Below, piece after piece: positions 9,366-17,144 of a stretch of 64,000 nt of DNA (position 1 is the stretch's first letter; each line of letters starts with the position of its first letter). Origin of the DNA: JALEFZ01 sp039820545. GTDB taxonomy: Bacteria; Bacteroidota; Bacteroidia; J057. The notes beneath the pieces were generated by a model. It worked only from the letters and a program-made list of their open reading frames with translations, was not told the origin of the DNA and made no database searches. The translations under genes were made by a program, and so were the position numbers. The stretch covers positions 7,373 through 71,372 of the forward strand of contig JBCBPW010000030.1 in the NCBI GenBank assembly GCA_039820545.1, read 5' to 3'.

Positions 9366-9373
9366 TATATTTG
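9366..9373 (+). promoter_or_regulatory. Candidate -7 element for ybaB
   Basis: TATATTTG matches the Bacteroidota -7 consensus TAnnTTTG, 77 bases before the ybaB ATG. No TTG is present at the expected 19-base distance, only a T-rich tract, so the call is weak. Mirror copy at 47256-47263. Confidence 0.35.
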
Positions 9374-9450
9374 CAGTTGATACACTAATTGGCTTAAGTA
9401 CGTCGGCTGATTTTTGAATTCAACAAATGCATAAATAATCGATAAACGAT

Positions 9451-9789
9451 ATGTTTAACTTACCAGATATGATGGGGAAGTTTCAGGAGATGCAAAATCG
9501 AATGAAAGAAATACGCGAGTCCCTGGATAAAATTACAGTGGATGCAGAAGCTGGAGGGGGAATGGTACGTGTTCAAGCCAGCGGCAATCGACGTATATTG
9601 AAGATTGAAATTGATCCTGATATCATCGACAAGGACGATCCAGAGATCATGGCCGATCTGATCACAGCGGCTGTCAATAAAGCGCTGGATGCAGCAGAGA
9701 CCCGTGGTCGTGAAGAAATGGAAGGAGCGACCAAAGGCATGCTCCCCAATATACCAGGCTTGGATCTGGGTAAATTTGGTCTGTCCTAA
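9451..9789 (+). CDS. YbaB/EbfC family nucleoid-associated protein
   Basis: A 112-residue small DNA-binding protein of the YbaB/EbfC family, which forms a dimer and coats DNA. The N-terminal helix (MMGKFQEMQNRMKEIRESL), the central glycine-rich GGGMVRVQASGNRRILKIEID strands and the helix containing AAVNKALDAAE match the family from end to end. In many bacteria the gene sits between dnaX and recR; here it lies between an acyltransferase and a glycosyltransferase instead. Confidence 0.92.
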   Translation: MFNLPDMMGKFQEMQNRMKEIRESLDKITVDAEAGGGMVRVQASGNRRILKIEIDPDIIDKDDPEIMADLITAAVNKALDAAETRGREEMEGATKGMLPNIPGLDLGKFGLS

Positions 9790-9893
9790 GTACCCTGCTT
9801 CTTGCTAGGGGAAGCAAAATATAATGCTTAACATTGCGCCAAGGGAAGACCCCTTGGCTTTTTTACTTTACTCATTCGTCTACGAAGCGCGCG

Positions 9894-10922
9894 ATGCAGG
9901 AAGCAGGTGTAACGATTGTCATCTTGAATTATAATGGTAGAAACTGGTTGGAAAAGTTCCTTCCTTCCGTTATTCAGACTACCTATCAGTCTCATCAAAT
10001 CCTAGTTGTTGACAATGCTTCTACGGACGACAGCGTATCTTTTGTTCAAGCACAGTTTCCTGATATCGAATTGCTCGAACTTCCTGAGAACTATGGTTTT
10101 GCGGAGGGAAATAACCGAGCCATTCCTCATATCCACACACCCTATTTTGTCTTGCTCAATAGTGATGTAGAGGTGACTCCTGATTGGCTAGAACCCTTGG
10201 TCACACGCATGGAAGCACAGCCTCAGATTGCCGCGCTTCAGCCTAAGATACGGGCATACAACCAGCAGACGCATTTCGAATATGCGGGCGCAGCAGGCGG
10301 TTTTATTGACAAGTGGGGATATCCCTTCTGTCGGGGACGAATTTTTGATGTGCTAGAGGAGGATCAAGGGCAGTATGAAAATGCCTTGCCGATATTGTGG
10401 GCTACAGGAGCATGCTGCATGGTCCGTACGGAAGTGGTTCAAAAGATTGGGTTGTTTGATGGAGATTTCTTCGCCCATATGGAGGAAATTGACTTTTGCT
10501 GGCGCGCCATCAATCATGGATATGAGATCTACTGCGAACCTGCCAGTGTCGTCTACCATGTAGGTGGAGGGACTTTGCCCCAAGGCAATCCACGTAAGAC
10601 CTATCTCAATGCACGCAACAGCCTTTTTTGCCTGTACAAAAATACGCCTTCTCAGCAGACAGTAGGAAAGATACTGACTCGCCTTCTTTTGGATGGCGTT
10701 TGGGGAGCACGCGCACTCCTGCAAGGCGATGTGAAGACCATCGGTGCTATCCTAAAGGCCCATGGCGCTTTCTATCGTGGACTAGGGCATTACCGCAAAT
10801 TGAAAAAAGAGATTTATCCTCAGGGAATTTCGGCTGTCCCTTCCCAAGGCTATTATCCTAGGAGTATTGTCTGGGATCATTTTATTTCAGGTAAAAAGAA
10901 ATGGAGCGAACTGTTCCCCTAA
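9894..10922 (+). CDS. GT2 family glycosyltransferase
   Basis: A 342-residue inverting glycosyltransferase with a GT-A fold. Visible elements are the nucleotide-binding strand VTIVILNYNGRNWLEKFL (6-23), VVDNAS (38-43), the DXD-like NSDVEV (89-94) and the catalytic-base region EEIDFCWR (197-204). It resembles rhamnosyltransferase-like enzymes of surface-polysaccharide synthesis; donor and acceptor cannot be read from sequence. I chose the ATG at 9894 because the conserved first strand starts right after it. The frame stays open to a TTG at 9834, but those 20 residues are unlike the family. Confidence 0.9.
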   Translation: MQEAGVTIVILNYNGRNWLEKFLPSVIQTTYQSHQILVVDNASTDDSVSFVQAQFPDIELLELPENYGFAEGNNRAIPHIHTPYFVLLNSDVEVTPDWLEPLVTRMEAQPQIAALQPKIRAYNQQTHFEYAGAAGGFIDKWGYPFCRGRIFDVLEEDQGQYENALPILWATGACCMVRTEVVQKIGLFDGDFFAHMEEIDFCWRAINHGYEIYCEPASVVYHVGGGTLPQGNPRKTYLNARNSLFCLYKNTPSQQTVGKILTRLLLDGVWGARALLQGDVKTIGAILKAHGAFYRGLGHYRKLKKEIYPQGISAVPSQGYYPRSIVWDHFISGKKKWSELFP

Positions 10923-10949
10923 CTACTTCTTTATTCCTTTTTACTATTC

Positions 10950-10995
10950 AAAATAGAAAAGAGGATCATCAACTCGACCTGTTGGATGACCCTCT
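10950..10995 (-). terminator. Rho-independent terminator of META lipoprotein gene
   Basis: On the minus strand a 14-bp stem with one bulged C (10981-10995 pairs with 10960-10973, 7-base loop) is followed by TTTTCTATTTT. It lies between the convergent GT2 and META genes. Mirror copy at 45634-45679. Confidence 0.7.
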
Positions 10996-11020
10996 GTATC
11001 TTATGGTAGGCGAGAAAGGC

Positions 11021-11482
11021 TTATTTTTTAGCTCCCGCCTCTTTCAGTAGAATCATATTCCCTCCCGAGCAACTGATGCGGAGCATGCCATCTTCCTGAA
11101 TCTCGAATGAAGTAGCTTGTTTGAGGTAAGCAAGGAATTGCTTCTCTTGATTCATGACTCCTTGGGGACTGTCGCAGTAAGCTTCGGTCTGGGAGATTTC
11201 CGCCACCTTCATATAATTTCCCTTGATCTCACACGTGCTTGAGTAGCTGTTGCATCCTGTATTTCCTGAGATCCCTTTGTCTTTGAAATCGAGTGTCACT
11301 TGAGAATCTGAGAGGACAGGTGCAGGACGACCATTTGCCACACCCATGACGGTGACTACCCAGCTGGAGTTGTTGAGATTAGGACTTTCAGGGGAAGGTC
11401 TTTCTGTTGTGGTTTGGGAGCTCTTACAAGCTGAAAGTGCTACCAATAGACTAAAAATGAGGAATAATGGTGATTTTCGCAT
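11021..11482 (-). CDS. META domain lipoprotein
   Basis: A 153-residue lipoprotein with lipobox LSAC (Cys19) and a META (HslJ-like) domain. Signature stretches are SWVVTVMG, GISGNTGCNSYSSTCEIKG and the ISQTEAYC / EKQFLAYL segment, with paired cysteines in the mature part. META proteins are small envelope beta proteins, linked in E. coli HslJ to stress and novobiocin resistance; the molecular role is unclear. I start at the ATG at 11482, because an upstream in-frame start at 11512 would add ten residues ahead of a normal signal peptide. Confidence 0.85.
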   Translation of the reverse strand: MRKSPLFLIFSLLVALSACKSSQTTTERPSPESPNLNNSSWVVTVMGVANGRPAPVLSDSQVTLDFKDKGISGNTGCNSYSSTCEIKGNYMKVAEISQTEAYCDSPQGVMNQEKQFLAYLKQATSFEIQEDGMLRISCSGGNMILLKEAGAKK

Positions 11483-11512
11483 AGAATGATATATATGAAA
11501 TGGAAAATACAA

Positions 11513-11856
11513 AAAGAATGAGAATCACCTAAATATTTCCATGAGGGAGAAAAGCTTTGGATATAGGAATAATTTCTAGTGTTGATTTTATCTATTATGA
11601 GATGATCTGTGAAAACCCTTATAATCTGTGATTGGTCATCATAAAGACTAGATCTTCAAAAGATTAATACACAACATCCACCCCTCAACCATACTTGTAA
11701 AATCGTATACCATGAATATTTGCGTTTAAAAACAGTTATCCACAATCGTGAAGGAAAACCTATTTGAGGCAAAGGAAGGAAACAGTATCTTGTGATTAGA
11801 AATATTACGGAGGTGTATTTTCGAAAAAAATAAAGGAACATCGATGGATGTAAGTG
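11513..11856. other. Intergenic region with one perfect DnaA-box match
   Basis: The 344 bases between the divergent META lipoprotein and PBP genes. TTATCCACA at 11736-11744 equals the canonical DnaA box. A direct repeat ATCTGTGA occurs twice, 19 bases apart, near 11605-11635. No DnaA-box cluster or other origin feature is present, so this is at most a DnaA-responsive control site and could be chance. Mirror of the box at 44885-44893. Confidence 0.35.
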
Positions 11857-14190
11857 ATGAATAGTCAGGATATAAGCATTCAATCTTCTAAGGAAAAACT
11901 TCAGCAATATTTCGAGTGGGCAAACCGCTTGACTAGGCAAAATCCATGGCTATCAGGTTTCCTTGGATTTTGTATGATGGTCTTCCTTTTATGGCAAATG
12001 ATATTCTGGAGCGTCCAGTTAGGAGCCTTTGGTCCTTTGCCCGATAATCGGATGTTGCTTTTCCCTCCCATTGACAAAGCCTCTGAGATTTATTCTGTAG
12101 ATGGAGAAATCCTGGGAAGAGTCTACCTCAAAGACCGTACATTGATTACAGATCGAGACTTACCCGTACATCTGACGGAGGCCTTGATTGCCACAGAAGA
12201 TGCTCGATTTTACACCCACGATGGGGTAGACATCCCCAGTCTTGGACGGGTATTGATCAAAAATATCCTGATGGGGGAGAAATCCGCAGGGGGCGGTAGT
12301 ACGCTCTCCCAGCAGCTTGCCAAGCTATGGTTTCAGAGAGAACGTGGCAACAGCTACATACAACTGGTCATCAATAAGATCCGTGAAATGCTTGTGGCTG
12401 AGAAGATCGAGCAGTTATATCCGAAGGATCAAATCATCGTTCAGTATTTCAATACGGTTTTTCTGGGAGAGCAAGCACATGGCATTGAGGCAGCGGCTTA
12501 CAGATACTTTGGCAAGGAGACGAAAGCACTCACAATAGAGGAAGGGGCTACCCTGATTGGCATACTTCGTGCACCGAGCTATTACAATCCTTACCGCCAT
12601 CAGGATCGTGCACAAAAGCGACGCGACGTAGTCTTGAGTCAAATGCTGAAATATGATTACCTCGATTCAGTCATGTATGACTCGCTGAAGTCACTTCCCC
12701 TCGTCCTCGATTATCATCCTCCTCAAATCTACCAAGGAGCGGCACCCCATTTTCGTGCAGAGGTGACATGGAATGCGCGTAAACTACTTGCAAATTATCC
12801 CAAACCTGGAGGAGGAGTATGGGATATTTATACAGATGGCTTGAAGATCGTGACCACCCTCGACAGTAGACTGCAATCCTATGCAGAGGCAGCCGTACAA
12901 GCACATATGCCTCGGATGCAGCGCAAGCTAGACGCAGAATGGCGCGGCTGGGCCAGAAAGAAATTGAATAGATCCCTCCTGGCTAGGCACCGCAAGCAAC
13001 TGGCACGAAATTTCGAGCCCAATATTGCATCTTTCGATGTAGATTCTTTACTGGAAATCCCCAGAAAGACGCGTCTGTTTACCTGGGAGGGCTGGCAGGA
13101 TACCGTGATCAGTCCGCTAGACTCTATGCTCTATGCCGAAAGCCTCCTTCAAACAGGACTGTTGGCGATGGCTCCACAGACAGGTCAGGTCCAAGCTTGG
13201 GTAGGAGGTATAGACTTCTATCATGGTCAGTTTGATCATGTGCGGGCACACCGGCAAGGAGGATCTATCTTCAAGCCTGTAGTCATGGCGACGGCTTTGG
13301 AATCGGGGATTGCGCCATGTGACTTCGTCAAAAATGAACAAAAGACCTATCAGCAGTACGGCAATTGGTCGCCCGAAAACGCAGACGCCCATTATGGAGG
13401 GCAGTACTCTATGCGAGGGGCGCTGACCCACTCTGTCAATGTCGTAGCGGTGAGCCTTCTCATGCAGATGGGGGCCGAGAAAGTAGTTGATATGGCGCAT
13501 AAATTGGGCATCGAAGGAGAGATTCCTCCTGTGCCTTCTATTGCCCTAGGAACAGCCGACGTCTCTCTGAAGGAAATGGTCGGCGTATATGCCGCGATTG
13601 TCAATAAAGGGCAGCAGCCCCAACTCACGTCTATTTTGCGGATAGAGGGACCCGAGGGAGAACTTATCTATGAACACGAGCCAGTACCTGCCAAGACTGT
13701 CATGCAAGCAAGCAATGCCCAAGCCCTAGGATATATGATGGAGGGGGTAGTGGAGCAGGGGACAGGTAGATCCTTACGGTCTCGATACCATCTCAAAAGC
13801 GATCTTGCAGGTAAAACGGGGACTACCCAGCTCCAAACAGATGGATGGTTTATTGGGATGACCCCCGCACTCGTCACAGGGGTATGGGTGGGAGCGGATG
13901 ATCCTCAAGTTCACTTTCGGACTATGGCAGGACAGGGGGCATCTACAGCTTTGCCGATATTTGGGAAATTTATGCAAGCAGTAGAAAAGGACAGCAATTT
14001 TGTATCATGGAAAAATGCCACTTTTGAATCGCTCCCTCCTCAGGTTGCTTCGACATTAGATTGTGATGAATATGCCTTCCCAGTGGCGATGTCGGAGTTC
14101 AAAGCGTGGTGGGAAGCTACCTACGGAGTGGATTCGACTCAGTTGGATAGTCCACAGGTGATTCCTATTGAAACGTTTTCGCCTAGGTAG
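11857..14190 (+). CDS. Class A penicillin-binding protein (PBP1A family)
   Basis: A 777-residue bifunctional peptidoglycan synthase. A short cytoplasmic tail is followed by one membrane segment (about 33-53). The GT51 glycosyltransferase domain carries catalytic Glu114 (ATEDARFYTH) and GGGSTLSQQLAK (145-156). The transpeptidase domain carries Ser470-x-x-Lys473 (GGSIFKP), SVN (526-528) and KTG (653-655). It polymerises lipid II and crosslinks the stem peptides in the periplasm. The ATG at 11857 follows an in-frame GTG at 11854; I prefer the ATG. The downstream SPOR gene is convergent. Confidence 0.95.
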   Translation: MNSQDISIQSSKEKLQQYFEWANRLTRQNPWLSGFLGFCMMVFLLWQMIFWSVQLGAFGPLPDNRMLLFPPIDKASEIYSVDGEILGRVYLKDRTLITDRDLPVHLTEALIATEDARFYTHDGVDIPSLGRVLIKNILMGEKSAGGGSTLSQQLAKLWFQRERGNSYIQLVINKIREMLVAEKIEQLYPKDQIIVQYFNTVFLGEQAHGIEAAAYRYFGKETKALTIEEGATLIGILRAPSYYNPYRHQDRAQKRRDVVLSQMLKYDYLDSVMYDSLKSLPLVLDYHPPQIYQGAAPHFRAEVTWNARKLLANYPKPGGGVWDIYTDGLKIVTTLDSRLQSYAEAAVQAHMPRMQRKLDAEWRGWARKKLNRSLLARHRKQLARNFEPNIASFDVDSLLEIPRKTRLFTWEGWQDTVISPLDSMLYAESLLQTGLLAMAPQTGQVQAWVGGIDFYHGQFDHVRAHRQGGSIFKPVVMATALESGIAPCDFVKNEQKTYQQYGNWSPENADAHYGGQYSMRGALTHSVNVVAVSLLMQMGAEKVVDMAHKLGIEGEIPPVPSIALGTADVSLKEMVGVYAAIVNKGQQPQLTSILRIEGPEGELIYEHEPVPAKTVMQASNAQALGYMMEGVVEQGTGRSLRSRYHLKSDLAGKTGTTQLQTDGWFIGMTPALVTGVWVGADDPQVHFRTMAGQGASTALPIFGKFMQAVEKDSNFVSWKNATFESLPPQVASTLDCDEYAFPVAMSEFKAWWEATYGVDSTQLDSPQVIPIETFSPR

Positions 14191-14217
14191 ATGGAAAGAG
14201 AAGGGGGGATCATTCAT

Positions 14218-14251
14218 AAAAAAAGGCAGCTCCGATTCCTCGAAACTGCCT
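14218..14251 (-). terminator. Rho-independent terminator of triple-SPOR gene
   Basis: Minus-strand stem of 12 bp (14240-14251 with 14224-14235, two G-T wobbles) closed by a GGAA tetraloop and followed by seven T. A strong intrinsic terminator 26 bases after the stop codon. Mirror copy at 42378-42411. Confidence 0.88.
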
Positions 14252-14276
14252 GTCAATCTTTTGTCTTATTTAAGGG

Positions 14277-15224
14277 CTATTCTTGAAGGACCCAGCCTGT
14301 CTTTTTTCCTTGTGCCTTAAGCTGCTTATTAAAGGCCTCTACTGCCTGCTTAGTGTTGCCTTGATAAATAGAGACGCGATAGTTGACACTTTTACCAGGT
14401 ACGGGGGGGAGTACCAATGCGTTAAATCCTTCTGCACGCTTTTGTACAGTTAGTTCTTCGGCTTGATTGAAGCGATTGAAGCTTCCAGCGATCAAGTGAA
14501 AGGTACCCAAGGTGACGACACGCTGGCCTGCTCCGGGGTTGGCGAGCGCAAGTGATGTAGGGAAAGCCTCTTTGTGTATCCAGCCTTTGTCTTTACGTCC
14601 CATGCGGCGCAAGTTTTCCTGATAGGCCTTGACTTCTTGGTAGTTGTTGGAGCGATAGACGGCAATTCGATAGTTGTTGGACTTTGTGTCAGGTCCCAAG
14701 AGATAGGGTTCATACCCTTGTGAAGAGAGGGCCACTTGTGATCTTTGCGCTGCATCCAATGTTGGGAAACTTCCCAAGATCAAGTGGTAGGTCGCATTTT
14801 CAGGAGCTGTCGTCGTGACAGAGGTGGTAGGTCTAGCTATACGGCTATTGTTGGAAAACGAACCTGTATTTCCCGTAGAGAAAATCCAGTATTTACTTCC
14901 ACCAGGGATTTGTTTTTTGATATTTTCTAGCTGGACTTTATCAGTCCCTTGATAGATCGAGACTCTGTAGAGTTGAGGATCTCCGTTGGGTAGGAGGACC
15001 CTTGGCTGGTAGTTCTTGACTCTGAGTACATCCGCTAGTTCATTGGCTGACTGAAGGTCCGAAAAACTTCCAGCGATGAGGTAATAGCGGGGGCTTATCG
15101 CACTTTGTGCATTCAGGTTTAAGGTCATTCCTATCAACATGCCAGTAAGGAGGGTAAGGATTAGGCTGATAGAAAAAGTTTTTTTTGATAGCTGCGGATG
15201 GGCAGCAATTGTGGCAACTTTCAT
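14277..15224 (-). CDS. Secreted protein with three SPOR domains
   Basis: A 315-residue protein: signal or anchor segment (residues 16-40, ending LNAQS), then three SPOR repeats at about 46-112, 145-215 and 245-315. Each repeat starts with a (Y/F)(Y/H)LI(A/L)GSF motif and has a YR(V/I)(S/A)(I/V)Y strand. SPOR domains bind peptidoglycan glycan strands stripped of stem peptides, typically at division sites. Start chosen at the ATG at 15224: it gives a normal signal peptide, whereas the longer frame begins inside the promoter. A TTG-N19-TATTTTTG promoter lies 37 bases upstream. Confidence 0.88.
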   Translation of the reverse strand: MKVATIAAHPQLSKKTFSISLILTLLTGMLIGMTLNLNAQSAISPRYYLIAGSFSDLQSANELADVLRVKNYQPRVLLPNGDPQLYRVSIYQGTDKVQLENIKKQIPGGSKYWIFSTGNTGSFSNNSRIARPTTSVTTTAPENATYHLILGSFPTLDAAQRSQVALSSQGYEPYLLGPDTKSNNYRIAVYRSNNYQEVKAYQENLRRMGRKDKGWIHKEAFPTSLALANPGAGQRVVTLGTFHLIAGSFNRFNQAEELTVQKRAEGFNALVLPPVPGKSVNYRVSIYQGNTKQAVEAFNKQLKAQGKKTGWVLQE

Positions 15225-15260
15225 ATAGGTGTTTATTAGGTGAGATCGTATTCTGCGTAC

Positions 15261-15290
15261 CAAAAATATCAAATTTTGAAAATGGTACAA
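15261..15290 (-). promoter_or_regulatory. Bacteroidota-type promoter of triple-SPOR gene
   Basis: On the minus strand TTG (15290-15288), a 19-base spacer and TATTTTTG (15268-15261) match the Bacteroidota consensus -33 TTG and -7 TAnnTTTG exactly. Transcription would start near 15256, giving a leader of about 30 bases. Mirror copy at 41339-41368. Confidence 0.75.
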
Positions 15291-15473
15291 TCAGAAGAAA
15301 GGTATTTTTTACTTATAAAAGCCTCAAAATCAAATATAATCTTTGGATTAACAAGTATGGCTAATTTTATTTTTCTAATCAAAGATTATCGCTAGAAATT
15401 ACGTAAATCTGTAAAACAGGTTGTGATTCTTCTCTTTTATTCTTTAGGAGAAGCAAATTTTACCATATTTAAG

Positions 15474-15499
15474 AAAAAAGGGCCCTTTGAGGACCCCTT
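15474..15499 (-). terminator. Rho-independent terminator of HU-SPOR gene
   Basis: Minus-strand AAGGGGTCC and GGGCCCTT pair with one bulged G around a TCAAA loop, followed by a run of T. It lies 35 bases after the stop. Mirror copy at 41130-41155. Confidence 0.72.
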
Positions 15500-15533
15500 A
15501 CTTCTTTCATAACTGAGAAATGAAAACCTATCC

Positions 15534-16772
15534 CTAAGGAAGTTTTTCCTCGTATATCCATGCTGTTTTTTGTCCGAGCTTTTCTTGTTGGGTCTTGAAG
15601 CTCGAAACTTTGGTCCGATCTGTGGAAGTGTAGATCGAAACGCGATAATTTTGTTTGCCTGGCTCTGGATCCAAGATCTGCGCTCCAGGATATCCTTGCG
15701 CATCTAGCTGACGCACGAAGCGTGTTGCTTTTTCATACTGAGAAAAGGAACCTGCGATCAGATGATATTTGATCCCGCTGACACGCGCGTTTGGATTTGT
15801 ATCGAGTGCAGATAGGTTTCCTGTCGCTGAATCTTTTTCGTCTCCTCTTGGGAGTCCCATACTGCTGGTACTGCGTGTACGGGTTTCGGGAGAGGCAACA
15901 CGCGCTACAGGGTTGGTTGCTTCAGGTCCTGCCGTCTCTGGAGTGCTTACTTCACGCTCCTGAAAAGACTCTTCATCTGCTTGGGCGACTGCGTTATTTC
16001 CTGATTGCTCAGGAAGATCAGCATCAGAGGTGGAGGATGGTACAGTTGCTGATGCAGGGTCCTCACTCGTAGGCATTTGGTTATCGGCAAATAGTTGTTC
16101 CTCTGAGGGGGCAATCGTCCGTATATCGTCTTGAGGCTGCACAGGAATCGCTCGAGCCAATCTTTTGATAGATTTGCCTTGGTAGTTCATGTATATATAA
16201 CCTACGGTTCCTAGAATGAGCAAGGCAAAAATCCCAATAAGGCCCACTCTCAAGCCTCGATTGGGCTGAGTTGAAGGGGGAGTGGGAGTTGCTGTTGAAG
16301 CCATATGCTGAATGTTTTCGTCTGACATAACTGCAGGAGAATCTACCGTGGGCCTGGGTATATCGAGTGCGGTAAGCCCAAAGTATTCGCCAGCAAATAA
16401 GTTTTGATCTTCCTCTTTACTCACAAAAAATAGTCGACCTTCTTGATCCTGGTGAAGAAATCCAATCTCAGGTAGATCAAATCGAGACTGCTTCTTCAAC
16501 ACGCCAAGGATCTCTGTTTGAATATCCTTTACAATCTCCTCTGCTTCTGCCTGCGGCATGTTGATTTGCTGTACGAGGTACTTGACCAACGATACTTGCG
16601 TATCTACCGTAGGGGAAAACTCAACTTCTACCTTAGGTGGATGAATACGCTGATTTTCGTCATCCAATTGGGCAGATAAATGCACTTTTCTAAAGGTCCC
16701 AATGCTCGGTAAAGAGAAAGCATCAAGCTCCTGGAATGCATTTTTGAGGTAAATGTCGATATTCAAACTCAT
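15534..16772 (-). CDS. HU (CCDC81-type) and SPOR domain membrane protein
   Basis: A 412-residue single-pass protein. Residues 1-135 resemble the paired prokaryotic HU-like domains of the HU-CCDC81 family (IDIYLKNAFQELDAFSLPSIGTF, then RFDLPEIGFLHQDQEGRLFFV). A membrane helix follows at about 175-194, then a low-complexity Ser/Thr/Glu-rich linker (200-330) and a C-terminal SPOR domain (about 335-412, KYHLIAGSFSQYEKA to NYRVSIYTS). The layout puts a DNA-binding-like fold in the cytoplasm and a peptidoglycan binder in the periplasm, so a link between chromosome and division site is an attractive inference. It lies directly upstream of the triple-SPOR gene on the same strand. Confidence 0.85.
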   Translation of the reverse strand: MSLNIDIYLKNAFQELDAFSLPSIGTFRKVHLSAQLDDENQRIHPPKVEVEFSPTVDTQVSLVKYLVQQINMPQAEAEEIVKDIQTEILGVLKKQSRFDLPEIGFLHQDQEGRLFFVSKEEDQNLFAGEYFGLTALDIPRPTVDSPAVMSDENIQHMASTATPTPPSTQPNRGLRVGLIGIFALLILGTVGYIYMNYQGKSIKRLARAIPVQPQDDIRTIAPSEEQLFADNQMPTSEDPASATVPSSTSDADLPEQSGNNAVAQADEESFQEREVSTPETAGPEATNPVARVASPETRTRSTSSMGLPRGDEKDSATGNLSALDTNPNARVSGIKYHLIAGSFSQYEKATRFVRQLDAQGYPGAQILDPEPGKQNYRVSIYTSTDRTKVSSFKTQQEKLGQKTAWIYEEKLP

Positions 16773-16884
16773 ACACCGACTATTGTCTTAAATTAACAGG
16801 GGATTTATCTAAAATATAACGCAGGAATCCATGAAATCTTTCACCTGACACGAAAAAATCATTTTCACACCCCCATCCATCCTA

Positions 16885-16915
16885 CAAAGATGCGTTTTTT
16901 TCTATATCCCCTCAA
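16885..16915 (-). promoter_or_regulatory. Candidate promoter of HU-SPOR gene
   Basis: Minus-strand TTG, a 20-base spacer and CATCTTTG; the -7 element differs from TAnnTTTG at one position. It lies about 113 bases before the ATG at 16772. Mirror copy at 39714-39744. Confidence 0.35.
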
Positions 16916-17079
16916 AATCTTTCGTCATTTATCAAAATGTGCCATTCTTTGGAATATGTGATTCCTGATTTTTTTAGTGCATAAGGAATTCCATATATGT
17001 GCTAGGAGGAATGACAGTCGAGTAAGTCATCAAAGGCTTGTATGTGGGATGAAGAAGATCGAGAATGGCCACATATGAG

Positions 17080-17111
17080 AAAAAGGAAATCCATATTGTA
17101 CGGATTTCCTT
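17080..17111 (-). terminator. Rho-independent terminator of beta-barrel gene
   Basis: Perfect 10-bp stem AAGGAAATCC / GGATTTCCTT with a 9-base loop, continued by T residues on the minus strand, 34 bases after the barrel gene stop. Mirror copy at 39518-39549. The rest of 16773-17144 holds only the HU-SPOR promoter region. Confidence 0.78.
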
Positions 17112-17144
17112 CTATTTTGATCTAATTCTTACACGTTTACCATT

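Noticed and set aside
9834..9893. TTG start adding 20 residues to the GT2 glycosyltransferase
   Set aside because: The added residues do not fit the family, and the ATG at 9894 directly precedes the first conserved strand.
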